Shown: piece after piece, positions 1 to 7,864 of the stretch
Layout: each line of letters begins with the position of its first letter
Position numbering within the stretch: the stretch's first letter is position 1
Notes under the pieces: generated by a model
The model's database searches: none
The model's input: the letters and a program-made list of their open reading frames with translations, nothing else
Told to the model about the DNA's origin: nothing
NCBI GenBank assembly: GCA_040756575.1
Contig: JBFLYP010000013.1
Location: 8,432 to 72,431, forward strand
Length of the DNA: 64,000 nucleotides
DNA from: DTYU01 sp040756575
GTDB lineage: Bacteria; Bacillota; Desulfotomaculia; Desulfotomaculales; Ammonificaceae
Reading direction: 5' to 3'
Program-made: the position numbers and the translations under genes

Positions 1-125
1 CTTCGGCTTCAGCGCCGGCAGGACCTTTTTAGTTTTGTTCACGTGCCTGGTAACCATGCCGGTCGTCTGGACGGCCTGCTTCATCCTTCACTACGGGTTT
101 CATCTTACCCTTCAAAGTCGCTATC
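1..125 (+). pseudogene. Membrane-segment fragment of a sensor histidine kinase (cut by window start)
   Basis: The plus-strand reading encodes a hydrophobic stretch ending in CFILHYGF that closely matches residues of the kinase gene at 1940-2878 (VACFILHYGF, preceded by a GRT...VLFTC segment in both). The match stops where the UPF0175 gene on the other strand begins, so this is a fragment and not a working gene. In the 1940 copy about 330 bp separate this segment from the AEQE...ARE helix; here a similar length is filled by unrelated sequence. The upstream part lies outside the window. Confidence 0.6.
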
Positions 126-365
126 GAGGTCTTCCAAATAATAAGGGTAAAGCGTTCTCTTGCGCGCAAGCAATTCGGAAAAAGCCCAATAATCCAAACC
201 CGCTAACCGGGCGGCTTGACCAAAAGAAAGAGTACCATCGGCATAGAAGGAAAGCGCAAGCCTTTCGAGCACCTCTTGTTGAAGCTCGGTTCGCCGTAAT
301 CCTGCAGCGTACAAAAGTTCCGCCGGAAGATCAAGTTTAACAGTGGCATCTTCCTCTGTATGCAC
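105..365 (-). CDS. UPF0175 family protein (antitoxin-like, HTH)
   Basis: This 86-residue protein has the UPF0175 pattern: an N-terminal LDLPAELL segment, a central helix pair with LSFGQAARLAGL (helix-turn-helix-like), and an acidic tail with YYLEDLDSDF. The family is generally taken as the antitoxin-like partner of PIN-type or DUF3368 toxins, but no partner lies next to it. The start is GTG at 365, behind a GGAGG site. The gene lies antisense inside a decayed histidine-kinase gene, between its membrane fragment and its H-box fragment, which suggests insertion or replacement. Orphan antitoxin is the likeliest reading; a DNA-binding role is inferred from the family. Confidence 0.7.
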   Translation of the reverse strand: MHTEEDATVKLDLPAELLYAAGLRRTELQQEVLERLALSFYADGTLSFGQAARLAGLDYWAFSELLARKRTLYPYYLEDLDSDFEG

Positions 366-431
366 GATTACATCCTCCTTTCTGCCTTCAGTATATCAGC
401 CCAAAACACCTCCAGCAATATCCTCTACCCA

Positions 432-617
432 GCCGAGCAAGAAGTCGCGGTCGCCGCCCGGGAGCAAATGGCCGCGGAGATGCGCGTCCAAACCGACGCC
501 GTCCGCGCCCAGCGGCACGACTTCGTCAACCACGTCCAGGTGATGGTTGCGCTGCTGAATGACGGCCGGAAGGAGGAACTGGCGCGGTACACGGCAGGGA
601 TAAGGCGGGAGCTTTAG
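432..617 (+). pseudogene. Sensor kinase fragment, SpoOB-type helical H-box domain (copy 1)
   Basis: The reading frame encodes AEQEVAVAAREQMAAEM followed by the phospho-acceptor segment QRHDFVNHVQVMVALL and GRKEELARY, then stops at 615-617. This is the SpoOB-type alpha-helical dimerisation domain seen in CitA/DcuS/AgrC-like kinases; the histidine is in RHDFVNH. The ATPase domain that should follow is absent, and the membrane part upstream is interrupted. It is nearly identical in meaning to fragments at 1848-1943, 2690-2878 and 3974-4125. Confidence 0.7.
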
Positions 618-945
618 GCTGTCTGTTTGCAGGGTTTTGCAGGCGTAGCGCAACGCTCTCTTCGCTTCTGCTACCCAGACACGGGCTAAACTTCCGGCTG
701 CAATATAGCAATAAATATTACGGGTAATCCGGCAATTGGATACAATTAACGGTTCATCGCTTAGAAATTACGGCTGATTAGGCGCAGAATTTCGTATTTG
801 AGAGGCATGGCTGCAAGATACCGGCTGAAAGCTTTTGCAAAAACCTTCCGGGCAAAATTCTAAATTTTCTTTTTTTCAACAAGGATTTTCCTGCCTCAGG
901 AAGAATAAACCTTAACGGTGCGAAATCGCTACTTTAACCTTCGTA
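618..945. other. Gene-free stretch
   Basis: No convincing reading frame is seen. It is AT-richer than the genes around it. A short perfect hairpin (TTCCTG-CCT-CAGGAA, near 887-901) lies about 45 bases before the response-regulator frame. An imperfect tandem duplication of about 21 bases (GGTTTTGG...GTC.GAAA, around 949-990) sits at the start of that frame. Neither has a known role. Confidence 0.4.
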
Positions 946-1704
946 GTGGTGGTTTTGGTGTCTGAAAAGACGGTTTTGGGGTCCGAAACCAGCTTAAGGG
1001 TAATCGTTGCTGACGATGACGAACCTACTCGCAATTTGTTGAGCAGTCTCCTGGAGACGTTCGAAGGGGTAACGGTAGTCGGCAAGGCCGGTACGGGCAA
1101 GGAGATGCTCGACCTGGTTCGCGAGACCGCGCCGGATATCGTCTTCGTTGATGTCAAGATGCCGGATCTGGACGGGCTTTCCGCGACCCACCAGTTGCAG
1201 CAAGGGCTCTCCGGCGTTTTGGTGGTTTTTGTCTCCGCTCATTACGAGTACGCCCGAGATTCTTATGACCTGGATGCCGTTGATTACGTTGTGAAGCCGG
1301 TGACCCCACCGAGGCCGATGTCCGGCGGATCAGGCTCGAAGTGGACGTCTCCACCTCCCTTGCCAGCCTGGACGCGAAATCGCTCGACCTTACCCGCATC
1401 ATCGGCAACCTGATTGATAACGCCTTCGACGCCGTCCTCCCTCTCGAAGAACAAGAAAGGATCGTTACGGTGGAAATCCGCCGCGCCGGGCCGCTGCTGC
1501 GCATTGCGGTGAGCAACCGGGGGCCGGTCATAGACGCGGAAACGGCAGCGCGGCTTTTTGAACCCGGCTACACCACCAAGGGCGAAGGGGCACAGCGGCC
1601 TGGGGCTGCACATAGCGAAGACGCTGACGGAAGGTCTTGGGGGCACGATCGAGGCCGTGCCGGAAAAAGACGGGACGCGGTTCACGGTGACGCTGCCAAT
1701 GTAA
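946..1704 (+). pseudogene. Response-regulator receiver fused out of frame to histidine-kinase ATPase domain
   Basis: From about 991 one frame encodes a CheY-like receiver: acidic VADDDEP, phospho-acceptor FVDVKMP, and DAVDYVVKPV, typical of LytTR or CitB-type regulators. Near 1300 the sequence passes, in another frame, into a GHKL ATPase domain with IIGNLIDNAFDA (N box) and LFEPGYTTKGEG (G1). At about 1585-1590 a further one-base shift, within a run of four Gs, is needed to read on through HSGLGLHIAKTL and GGTIEAV to the stop at 1702-1704. The effector domain of the regulator and the sensor part of the kinase are missing. This is a deletion-fused relic of a regulator-kinase pair. Confidence 0.75.
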
Positions 1705-1847
1705 CACGGTTATGCAATGAAGGTCCCGGCGTTATTTGGGGCCGTGTGAGTGAGGCCGAGCGGGGAACCCGATTTTTGGGCTGATAATTGAGGTGCGTCT
1801 TCCACGCAGTGCCGGAAGACGGTTTTTCACAGGCGGTGATGCTGAAT

Positions 1848-1943
1848 GCCGTCAACCACGTGCAGGTGATGGTTGCGCTGCTGCAAGAAGGCCGGAAAGA
1901 GGAACTCGCCCGGTACGCGGCAGGAATAAAACGGAATTTATGA
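1848..1943 (+). pseudogene. Sensor kinase H-box fragment (copy 2)
   Basis: This is a short piece encoding AVNHVQVMVALLQEGRKEEL, then ARYAAGIKRNL and a stop at 1941-1943. It is the same SpoOB-type segment as the other copies but lacks even the RHDF histidine part. The stop overlaps the ATG at 1940 that opens the next, longer copy. Confidence 0.65.
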
Positions 1944-2878
1944 ACACTGCCAGGCCGTCTTGCCGCCTTCGGCTTGGGCAGGGAAAAAGGAACCCGGCAG
2001 GAGGTAAGTACTGTTTGTTCGCTTTAGACTCGGTGTGGGCCTATGCAGTTTTATTTTTCTACCATTTCACCATGGACACGGTCTGCGGCCTGGCATTAGC
2101 TTTAACTTTGAACGGGTATGACATCAAAAGGAATTGGCGGAGAATCCTACTCGTTTCAATCGTCTTGGGAGCAATTGACGTCCCAACCTTCGGTCTGTCC
2201 CACCCGTTGCGGACTGTTTCCTGGTTAGCGGCAACCTATATCGCAATAAAAACAGGGTTCCGGTTCAGTACCGGCAGGACCGTCCGGACCGTCCGGGTCC
2301 TGTTCACCTGTATGTTGGTTGTCACCGTCCCCTGGGTCGCGTGCTTCATTCTTCACTACGGCTTTAACGTCACATTCGACGATTACCTGGCTTCACTGCC
2401 CCTGCGCTTACTGTTTCCTCTATCGTACAACCTGCCCACAGCCGCGCTTGCTTACATCAGCTACCGCAGGCAATGGCGCATATTCCGGGAATCGGACGAG
2501 GTAAAAATACACTTAAGAATTGCCCTTGGGCCGGCCGTACAGGTTGTCTTGCTGGGAATTATATTGAATGAGTTCTTGTTCTGTTCGGAACAGTTCGGCT
2601 CCGGCGGCTGGGTGACCGAAGTGATCCTCCTGCCTTTTTTGAGCATTCCCTGGTTCCTGTCCCTTTTCTTTCTCTGGCGCATCTTCCGCATCGCCGAGCA
2701 GGAGGCCGCCGTAGCCGCCCGGGAAAAACTGGCCGCAGAAATGCGAAGGCAAACCGACGCCGTCTGCGCACAGCGGCACGACTTCGTCAACCACGTCCAG
2801 GTGATGGTTGCGTTGCTGCAAGAAGGCCGCAAGGAAGAACTGGCGCGGTATATTATGGCAGTGAAGCCGGATATGTAA
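1940..2878 (+). pseudogene. Truncated membrane sensor histidine kinase lacking its ATPase domain (longest copy)
   Basis: The frame encodes several hydrophobic helices (about residues 28-240), then a coiled linker AEQEAAVAAREKLAAEM and the H-box helix QRHDFVNHVQVMVALL, and ends at AVKPDM without the GHKL ATPase domain that such kinases need. The start is uncertain: ATG 1940 overlaps the previous stop, and later GTG codons (near 2033) are possible. It could still be made as a membrane protein or a SpoOB-like phosphotransfer piece, but the abrupt end at the same place as the other copies argues for a broken gene. Confidence 0.65.
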
Positions 2879-3039
2879 AGGAGATCGCAATGCCGCAAAG
2901 GGTAACCCAGCGTTTTCAACCGCAAAGGTTTTTAAAGAAGCATCCCGGGTAACACCGGAATTATACGGGACATTATGCTATACGAACGGTAGTCACAAGA
3001 TTTAAGGCGGGCAAAGCCCACCCATTGCACCTCAGCGCA

Positions 3040-3068
3040 TTGACATAAGAGTGGTTTTGTGTTAATGT
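3040..3068 (+). promoter_or_regulatory. Sigma-A-type promoter of the VapBC-like pair
   Basis: TTGACA (3040-3045), a 17-base spacer and TAATGT (3063-3068) stand just ahead of the antitoxin start at 3087. A full -35 match with ideal spacing makes this a good housekeeping promoter candidate. Confidence 0.65.
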
Positions 3069-3086
3069 GGATTAGGGTGATATGGC

Positions 3087-3362
3087 ATGTCCTCGCGACT
3101 TAACATCGACCTCAAAGACGAGGGGCTTTATAAAGCGATTAAAATCCGGGCTGTGGAGGAAGGAACCACGGTGAGAGAAATGGTAGCCGAAGCGCTGCGG
3201 CAGTGGCTGGGCCGGAAAGACAAAAAAGCAAAGGGTATTGACCGGGCAGCCTTGACACGAATGAACGAGGTCAGGAAGCGGGTGTTTGGGGACCGCGTTT
3301 TGCCGGGCAGTTCAACCGACTTGATCCGCGAGACTCGGGAGGAGCGGTTGTCACGGTTATGA
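3087..3362 (+). CDS. Antitoxin, ribbon-helix-helix type (VapB/FitA-like)
   Basis: This 91-residue protein begins with a beta-strand/helix pattern (SRLNIDLKDEGLYKAIKIRA) followed by EGTTVREMVAEALRQWL, the usual layout of a CopG/FitA-like DNA-binding N-terminus. The charged C-terminal half would wrap the toxin. Its TGA overlaps the ATG of the PIN gene, so the two are translationally coupled. Expected role: neutralises the PIN RNase and represses its own promoter. The assignment rests on size, fold pattern and position. Confidence 0.7.
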   Translation: MSSRLNIDLKDEGLYKAIKIRAVEEGTTVREMVAEALRQWLGRKDKKAKGIDRAALTRMNEVRKRVFGDRVLPGSSTDLIRETREERLSRL

Positions 3363-3784
3363 ACGGAAAAAGCGTGGTAGTTGACGCCAGTCTCGCCGCT
3401 AAGTGGGTGGTCAATGAAGAGGGAACGGAGACTGCCGTTAACTTGCTCGAGCGATGGGCTGAGGAAGGTTTTCTTGTTGCCGCTCCCTGCCTCATCTTCA
3501 TCGAAGTTACCAATGCATTATACAAGCGCGTACGGCGCGGAGAATTAACGCTGTCAGATGCCGTCATTTTACTGGAACATTTGGCGAGTTTGGGCATTGC
3601 CATTCAAGATACAGCATCCCTGCACGCGCGAACATTGGAATTAGCAGACCGTTTCGGTTTGCCGTCCACCTACGATGCCTACTATCTGTCTTTGGCGGAA
3701 ACCCTTCAATGCGAGTTCTGGACCGCTGACCAGCGTTTGTACAATATCGTAAAACAGGAACTCAACTGGGTGCACATTGTGTGA
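3359..3784 (+). CDS. PIN-domain toxin (VapC-type ribonuclease)
   Basis: This 141-residue protein carries the PIN pattern: an N-terminal acidic strand VVVDASLAAKW, a second conserved acid in FIEVTNAL, and the C-terminal STYDAYYLSLAE and FWTADQRL segments that supply the last metal-binding acids. These acids coordinate Mg2+ in VapC RNases. It overlaps the antitoxin gene by four bases, a typical type II toxin-antitoxin arrangement. The target RNA cannot be read from sequence. It looks intact. Confidence 0.82.
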   Translation: MNGKSVVVDASLAAKWVVNEEGTETAVNLLERWAEEGFLVAAPCLIFIEVTNALYKRVRRGELTLSDAVILLEHLASLGIAIQDTASLHARTLELADRFGLPSTYDAYYLSLAETLQCEFWTADQRLYNIVKQELNWVHIV

Positions 3785-3855
3785 ATCAGATCCATCCTGG
3801 TCTTAGCTTTAATAATGTCCCTCTTTTTCCGCTGGTAAATTCTCGGCTTGGCTGC

Positions 3856-4125
3856 CGGGAGGCCGCAGCAGCCGCCCAGGAAAAACCAGCCCCTGAGTTC
3901 GCCCGGGCTACGCTCTCGGTTGTGGTGGTGCGGTGGAGTAGCCGCCCAGGAAAAACCAGCCCCTGAGTTCGCCGGCAGACCGACGCCGTTTGCGCCCAGC
4001 GCCACGATGTGGTCAATCACGTTCAGGTGATGGTTGCGCTGCTGCAAGGAGGCCGCAAGGAAGAACTGGCCCGGTACGCAGCAGCAATAAGGGAAGTCCT
4101 TCCAACCGGATCGACCATGCGGTGA
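3856..4125 (+). pseudogene. Sensor kinase H-box fragment (copy 4) with internal duplication
   Basis: A linker (REAAAAAQEKP) is followed by a rearranged stretch, then from 3974 by RQTDAVCAQRHDVVNHVQVM, ALLQGGRKEELARYAAAI and a stop at 4123-4125. The linker is broken by a 33-bp direct repeat (3871-3903 and 3941-3973). It is the fourth piece of the same kinase in 4.1 kb and again ends soon after ARY. Confidence 0.65.
3871..3973 (+). repeat. 33-bp direct repeat, two copies 70 bases apart
   Basis: The segment beginning GCCGCCCAGGAAAAACCAGC occurs identically at 3871-3903 and 3941-3973 within kinase fragment 4. It is probably a local duplication that helped break the frame. Confidence 0.8.
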
Positions 4126-4184
4126 CGGTGCAAAACGCCCTGCACGTCACGTTTTTACCCTTTTCCCAAAAGCCTCGACTAAGC

Positions 4185-4200
4185 CCCGCTTGCGAGCGGG
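4185..4200 (-). terminator. Weak hairpin downstream of the rlmI-like gene
   Basis: CCCGCT-TGCG-AGCGGG forms a six-pair stem just past the rlmI stop, in minus-strand sense. No proper U-run follows (only GGCTTTTGGG further on), so termination would be weak. Confidence 0.35.
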
Positions 4201-4215
4201 CAAAGGCGCCGGATT

Positions 4216-5391
4216 TCAGAACACCTGAAATATGCCGCATTTCAGGTAATAGGTTTCGGGTGCGGCAAGGAGCATCGGGTGGTCGCGCGCCTGGCGGCGG
4301 ACTTCGATCAGGCGCAGGGTGCGCCGGGCGTCACAGGCGGCGGCGGCAACCACATCAAGGAAGAGATCTTCTGTCAGATGATACGAGCAGGAACAGGTAA
4401 CTAAGTAACCGCCCGGCGGGAGGAGCTTCATCGCGCGGAGATTGATTTCTTTGTATCCCCGCAGCGCACCGGGCAGGGCTTCCTTTGATTTCGTGAAGGC
4501 AGGCGGGTCGAGGATTATCATGTCAAACCGCGTCCCGGCATCTGCAAGGCGCCGCAGCTCATCGAAGCAGTTGGCTTCATAAAAGACACATTTTTCAGCT
4601 ACACTGTTCAAGGCGGCGTTCTCTGCGGCCAATGTGAGGGCCGATCCGGAAGCATCAAGTCCTACCACCGATGCGGCACCCCCGCAGGCGGCACTGACGG
4701 CAAAGCCGCCGGTATAGCAGAAGCAATCCAGGATTCGTGCCCCTAAAGCCAGTTCCGCCACCGCCCGCCGGTTTTCCCGCTGGTCGAGAAAAAAACCGGT
4801 CTTCTGGCCGGTATGCAAGTCAACCCGGAAGCAGACTCCGTATTCTTCGATTTCGACTGACTGCGGTACTTCACCGTAAAGCGGCCCGGCAACAGGCGTC
4901 AGTCCCTCCCGCTCCCGGACGCTCACATCACTGCGCTCGTAGATGCCGCGGGGATTGAAAAGCTCCACTAATAACCCCACAATCTCGCTCTTAAACCGCT
5001 CGATCCCGAGGGCTAAAAACTGCACTACGAGGCAGTCGCCGTACCGGTCGACGACAAGCGCCGGCAGGAAATCAGCCTCTGCGTTCACAAGGCGCCAGGC
5101 ATTCGTGTTTTGTACCACCTTGCAGCGGTAATTTGCCGCTGTTTCCAGCCGCCGGCGGAAGAATTCCCGGTCGACGGCTTCGTCCTGCCGCCGGGTCAAA
5201 AGCCGGATGAAGATCTGTGAGGCGGGGTTGGCGTAGCCGCGGCCCAAAAACCGGTTGCGCGCGTCGTAGACCTCGACGACATCCCCCGGTTCAAAATCGC
5301 CCTTCACCTCGCGGACTTCGGCGCGATAAACCCACGGATGTCCCGATAGCACCCTTTTCTCTTTCCCGGGCAAAATAAAAACTTTTGCCAT
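4216..5391 (-). CDS. rlmI: Class I SAM-dependent rRNA methyltransferase, RlmI-like
   Basis: This 391-residue protein has an N-terminal PUA-type RNA-binding domain (GKEKRVLSGHPWVYRAEV, then GFE.GD-type strands) and a C-terminal Rossmann methyltransferase: SAM motif ILDCFCYTGGFAVSAA, acidic VGLDAS, motif IV MIILDPPAFTKSK, and the catalytic cysteine in LVTCSCSYHL. Family members methylate C5 of a 23S rRNA cytosine (C1962 in E. coli). A longer frame reaches 5442, but ATG 5391 has a GGGAG site at good distance and begins at the conserved MAKVFILPG. It stands alone on its strand between kinase relics and an unrelated plus-strand gene. The exact target base is inferred. Confidence 0.85.
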   Translation of the reverse strand: MAKVFILPGKEKRVLSGHPWVYRAEVREVKGDFEPGDVVEVYDARNRFLGRGYANPASQIFIRLLTRRQDEAVDREFFRRRLETAANYRCKVVQNTNAWRLVNAEADFLPALVVDRYGDCLVVQFLALGIERFKSEIVGLLVELFNPRGIYERSDVSVREREGLTPVAGPLYGEVPQSVEIEEYGVCFRVDLHTGQKTGFFLDQRENRRAVAELALGARILDCFCYTGGFAVSAACGGAASVVGLDASGSALTLAAENAALNSVAEKCVFYEANCFDELRRLADAGTRFDMIILDPPAFTKSKEALPGALRGYKEINLRAMKLLPPGGYLVTCSCSYHLTEDLFLDVVAAAACDARRTLRLIEVRRQARDHPMLLAAPETYYLKCGIFQVF

Positions 5392-5468
5392 AAAAATCTC
5401 CCTGCAAGATAATATCGTACATATCGTACTCCGCCGCAACACAAACTAATCTGTGGAGGAGATAAGTT

Positions 5469-5702
5469 ATGAGTTGTTCGGCTATGCGCCATAAGTTTGA
5501 AGAAGAAATAAAACAGGGGCTAACCTTTGAACGGGCCATCGAGTTTTTAAGCGACGTGGAGGGTTCCGTTTCCGCCCACCGCGTGGAACTCGAAGAGCTG
5601 CGGCGCAAAAATGCCCCTCCCGAAGAAATCCGGCATTTGGAAGAGCACATCGCCGACGGCGAACACCTGCTAAGCGAAATCAGAAAACTGAGGTTACATT
5701 AA
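5469..5702 (+). CDS. Small helical hypothetical protein
   Basis: This 77-residue, charged protein is predicted to be almost wholly alpha-helical, with a heptad-like C-terminal half (VELEELRRKN, then IRHLEEHIADGEHLLSEI) suggesting a coiled coil. The start ATG follows GGAGGAGATAAGTT, a strong ribosome site. It is divergent from the rlmI-like gene. No family was recognised. Confidence 0.55.
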   Translation: MSCSAMRHKFEEEIKQGLTFERAIEFLSDVEGSVSAHRVELEELRRKNAPPEEIRHLEEHIADGEHLLSEIRKLRLH

Positions 5703-5873
5703 CTCCGAAGGTTGTTCTTGCCAGGAAGACAGGCAAACTTCTTTGCGGGTGTTGAGGGGAAAAGACAGTTCCCTTTACGCTCCGGTCTCATTACAAAAGG
5801 CAGTCTCCCCTCCGGCGGCCGACAAATGCTTTCTTCGCCCAACGGACGTTATGTCCCCATAACCGACATCCGC

Positions 5874-7193
5874 TCATAGCAGGCTCCGCTCCTTTGGTGT
5901 GCCCACCAGCCGCAGGGCGCACCGGCGGGCGTTGTCCATTACCGTCTCGGTATCCACCGTCCGCAGCCATCCTGCTTCCACCAGCACGTTACCGTCTACG
6001 ATGACGGTATCCACGTCTCCTGCCTGTGCCGCGTAGACTACGTGCGCGACAATATCGTGCGGCGGGTACAGGTGCGGCTTCCGGAGGTTCAACAAGATTA
6101 TGTCCGCGCGCTTCCCTGCCTCAATTGTACCTATTATATCCCCCAGACCGAGCGCCCGGGCACCGCCGATGGTAGCCATTTCAAGAGCCGTATATGCCGG
6201 TAAAGCTTCCGGGTCGTTGTTGGCTACCTTCTGCAAAAGTGCCGCTGCACGCATCTCTTCAAGCATGTCGAGGTTGTTATTGCTGGCAGCCCCGTCCGTT
6301 CCCACGCCGACGGTGACCCCGGCGCCGAGAAGTTTGGTTACGGGAGCGATCCCGCTGGCGAGTTTCATGTTGCTTTCGGGACTGTGCGCCACCGCCGTTC
6401 CTTTTTTTGCCAAAATCTCTATGTCCTCTGCCGATAGGTGCACGCAGTGAGCGGCTAAAACAGGAAGGTCCAAGAGTCCCGTTCGCTCAAGCAGAACAAC
6501 GGGGGAACATCCATGCTGCTGGTAGATCACGTCTATCTCCTGCTTCGTCTCCGCCACGTGGATGTGAACCCCCACGCCGAGTTCCTCCGCTAAGCTGACC
6601 ACTTTCTTGAGGTATTCCGGCGGACAGGTGTACGGTGCGTGCGGGCCGAGCATACATGTTATCCGCCCGTCAGCCTTGCCGTGCCACTCACGGATGAACT
6701 CCCGGCTCTCGGTGAGCGCCCTTTGACCGTTGGGAGCTACACCGATAAGCCCCCGCGAAAGGGAAGCCCGGATCCCGCACTCCTTAACCGCTGCGGCTAC
6801 CCTGTCCATAAAGAAGTACATGTCGGCGAAGGTTGTGGTACCGCCGAGCAGCATCTCCGCGCAGGCCAGCAGTGTTCCCCAGTATACGTCTTCGCCGCTT
6901 AGTTTGGCCTCCAGCGGCCAAATGGAGTCTTCCAACCACTTCATCAGCGGGAGGTCGTCGGCGTAACTCCGGAACAAGGTCATCGCAGCGTGGGTGTGCG
7001 CGTTGACGAATCCGGGGAGTGCCACCATATCCGGCCCTCCGTACACCTCGGCTTCGTCAAAGCCCTCCGGTACCCCGCCGGAGGGTCCGACGTACACGAT
7101 TTCTCCGTCCTGCACTGCCACTGCCCCGTCCCGGATTATTTTATCCGCACCGGTAACCGGAATGACGGTGACACCCTTAATCAGGATCTTCAC
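5874..7193 (-). CDS. mtaD: 5-methylthioadenosine / S-adenosylhomocysteine deaminase (amidohydrolase)
   Basis: This 439-residue amidohydrolase has the metal-site motif GFVNAHTHAAMTLFR, the metal histidine in VHIHVAETKQE, substrate-binding AHCVHLS, and GTDGAASNNNLDM with the last metal aspartate. Members deaminate MTA, SAH or 5'-deoxyadenosine to the inosyl forms. The GTG start overlaps the stop of the aldolase gene (GTGA), so the two are coupled. Its place at the end of mtnP-mtnA-ahcY-aldolase ties it to recycling of SAM by-products. Substrate preference among MTA, SAH and 5'-dAdo cannot be read from sequence. Confidence 0.85.
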   Translation of the reverse strand: MKILIKGVTVIPVTGADKIIRDGAVAVQDGEIVYVGPSGGVPEGFDEAEVYGGPDMVALPGFVNAHTHAAMTLFRSYADDLPLMKWLEDSIWPLEAKLSGEDVYWGTLLACAEMLLGGTTTFADMYFFMDRVAAAVKECGIRASLSRGLIGVAPNGQRALTESREFIREWHGKADGRITCMLGPHAPYTCPPEYLKKVVSLAEELGVGVHIHVAETKQEIDVIYQQHGCSPVVLLERTGLLDLPVLAAHCVHLSAEDIEILAKKGTAVAHSPESNMKLASGIAPVTKLLGAGVTVGVGTDGAASNNNLDMLEEMRAAALLQKVANNDPEALPAYTALEMATIGGARALGLGDIIGTIEAGKRADIILLNLRKPHLYPPHDIVAHVVYAAQAGDVDTVIVDGNVLVEAGWLRTVDTETVMDNARRCALRLVGTPKERSLL

Positions 7194-7864
7194 TTTCGCC
7201 CGCCTCCACCCTTATTTTGCCCGTAAGATGTAAGATAATCATAGCGCAAGTCAGCGACCTCTTTTTCACTCAATACCGACGGTGTTCCGATAAGAGTTGC
7301 CCACAAGTAAATCTGCGCAGCCTTTTCAACTATCTGACATACGTTAAACGCTTCATCGAGGCTGCCCCCTACCCCGACCATCCCGTGGTTGCATAAGAGC
7401 ACCGCGTTCCCCTGGCCTAGTGCCGCAACAACGTTTCCTGCAAGCTGCCGCGACCCTGCGGGGGCATATTCCGCTACCGGCACCTCCCCGCCGACAATAT
7501 GGGCTATATCTTCCACCAGCGGAGGGATGGGCTGCCGCGCAACTGCCATCGCACTGGCAAAAACGCTGTGTGTGTGCATGATCGCTTGTACGTCGGTACG
7601 CGCGCGGTAAATCGCTAAATGTAATTCCAGCTCCGTTGAGGGCTTCCGTTCTCCCTCGATAATTTCACCATCCAGGTTCACCACCACGATGTCCCGCGGT
7701 TGCAAGGAATCGTAAGCCATCCCGCTTGGGGTGATGACCACGAGGTCCTCGCGGGAAACCCTGCAGGATACGTTTCCCCAGGTTCCCACGACAAGCCCTG
7801 CCCGCGCCATCCTCACTCCTGACTGGGCCACCCGCTCGCGCGCCTTCTCTGCTACCAGGTTCAT
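7190..7864 (-). CDS. Class II aldolase/adducin family protein (candidate 5-deoxypentulose-phosphate aldolase)
   Basis: This 224-residue protein has the class II aldolase zinc site: glutamate in PSTELELHLAIYR, IMHTHSVFA (HxH), and the later histidine in LLCNHGMVGVG. Related enzymes include fuculose-1-phosphate aldolase, MtnB dehydratase, and Ald2, which cleaves 5-(methylthio)ribulose-1-phosphate or 5-deoxyribulose-1-phosphate to DHAP and an aldehyde. It stands between ahcY and mtaD in a set with mtnP and mtnA, which favours Ald2 or MtnB over a sugar pathway. Start ATG directly follows the ahcY stop (TAGATG) with a GGAG site upstream. The specific reaction is inference. Confidence 0.75.
   Translation of the reverse strand: MNLVAEKARERVAQSGVRMARAGLVVGTWGNVSCRVSREDLVVITPSGMAYDSLQPRDIVVVNLDGEIIEGERKPSTELELHLAIYRARTDVQAIMHTHSVFASAMAVARQPIPPLVEDIAHIVGGEVPVAEYAPAGSRQLAGNVVAALGQGNAVLLCNHGMVGVGGSLDEAFNVCQIVEKAAQIYLWATLIGTPSVLSEKEVADLRYDYLTSYGQNKGGGGRK

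Noticed and set aside
3854..3871. 18-base identity GCCGGGAGGCCGCAGCAG shared with 59540-59557
   Set aside because: A single exact match between a kinase relic and a distant gap, GC-rich and without extension; probably chance.
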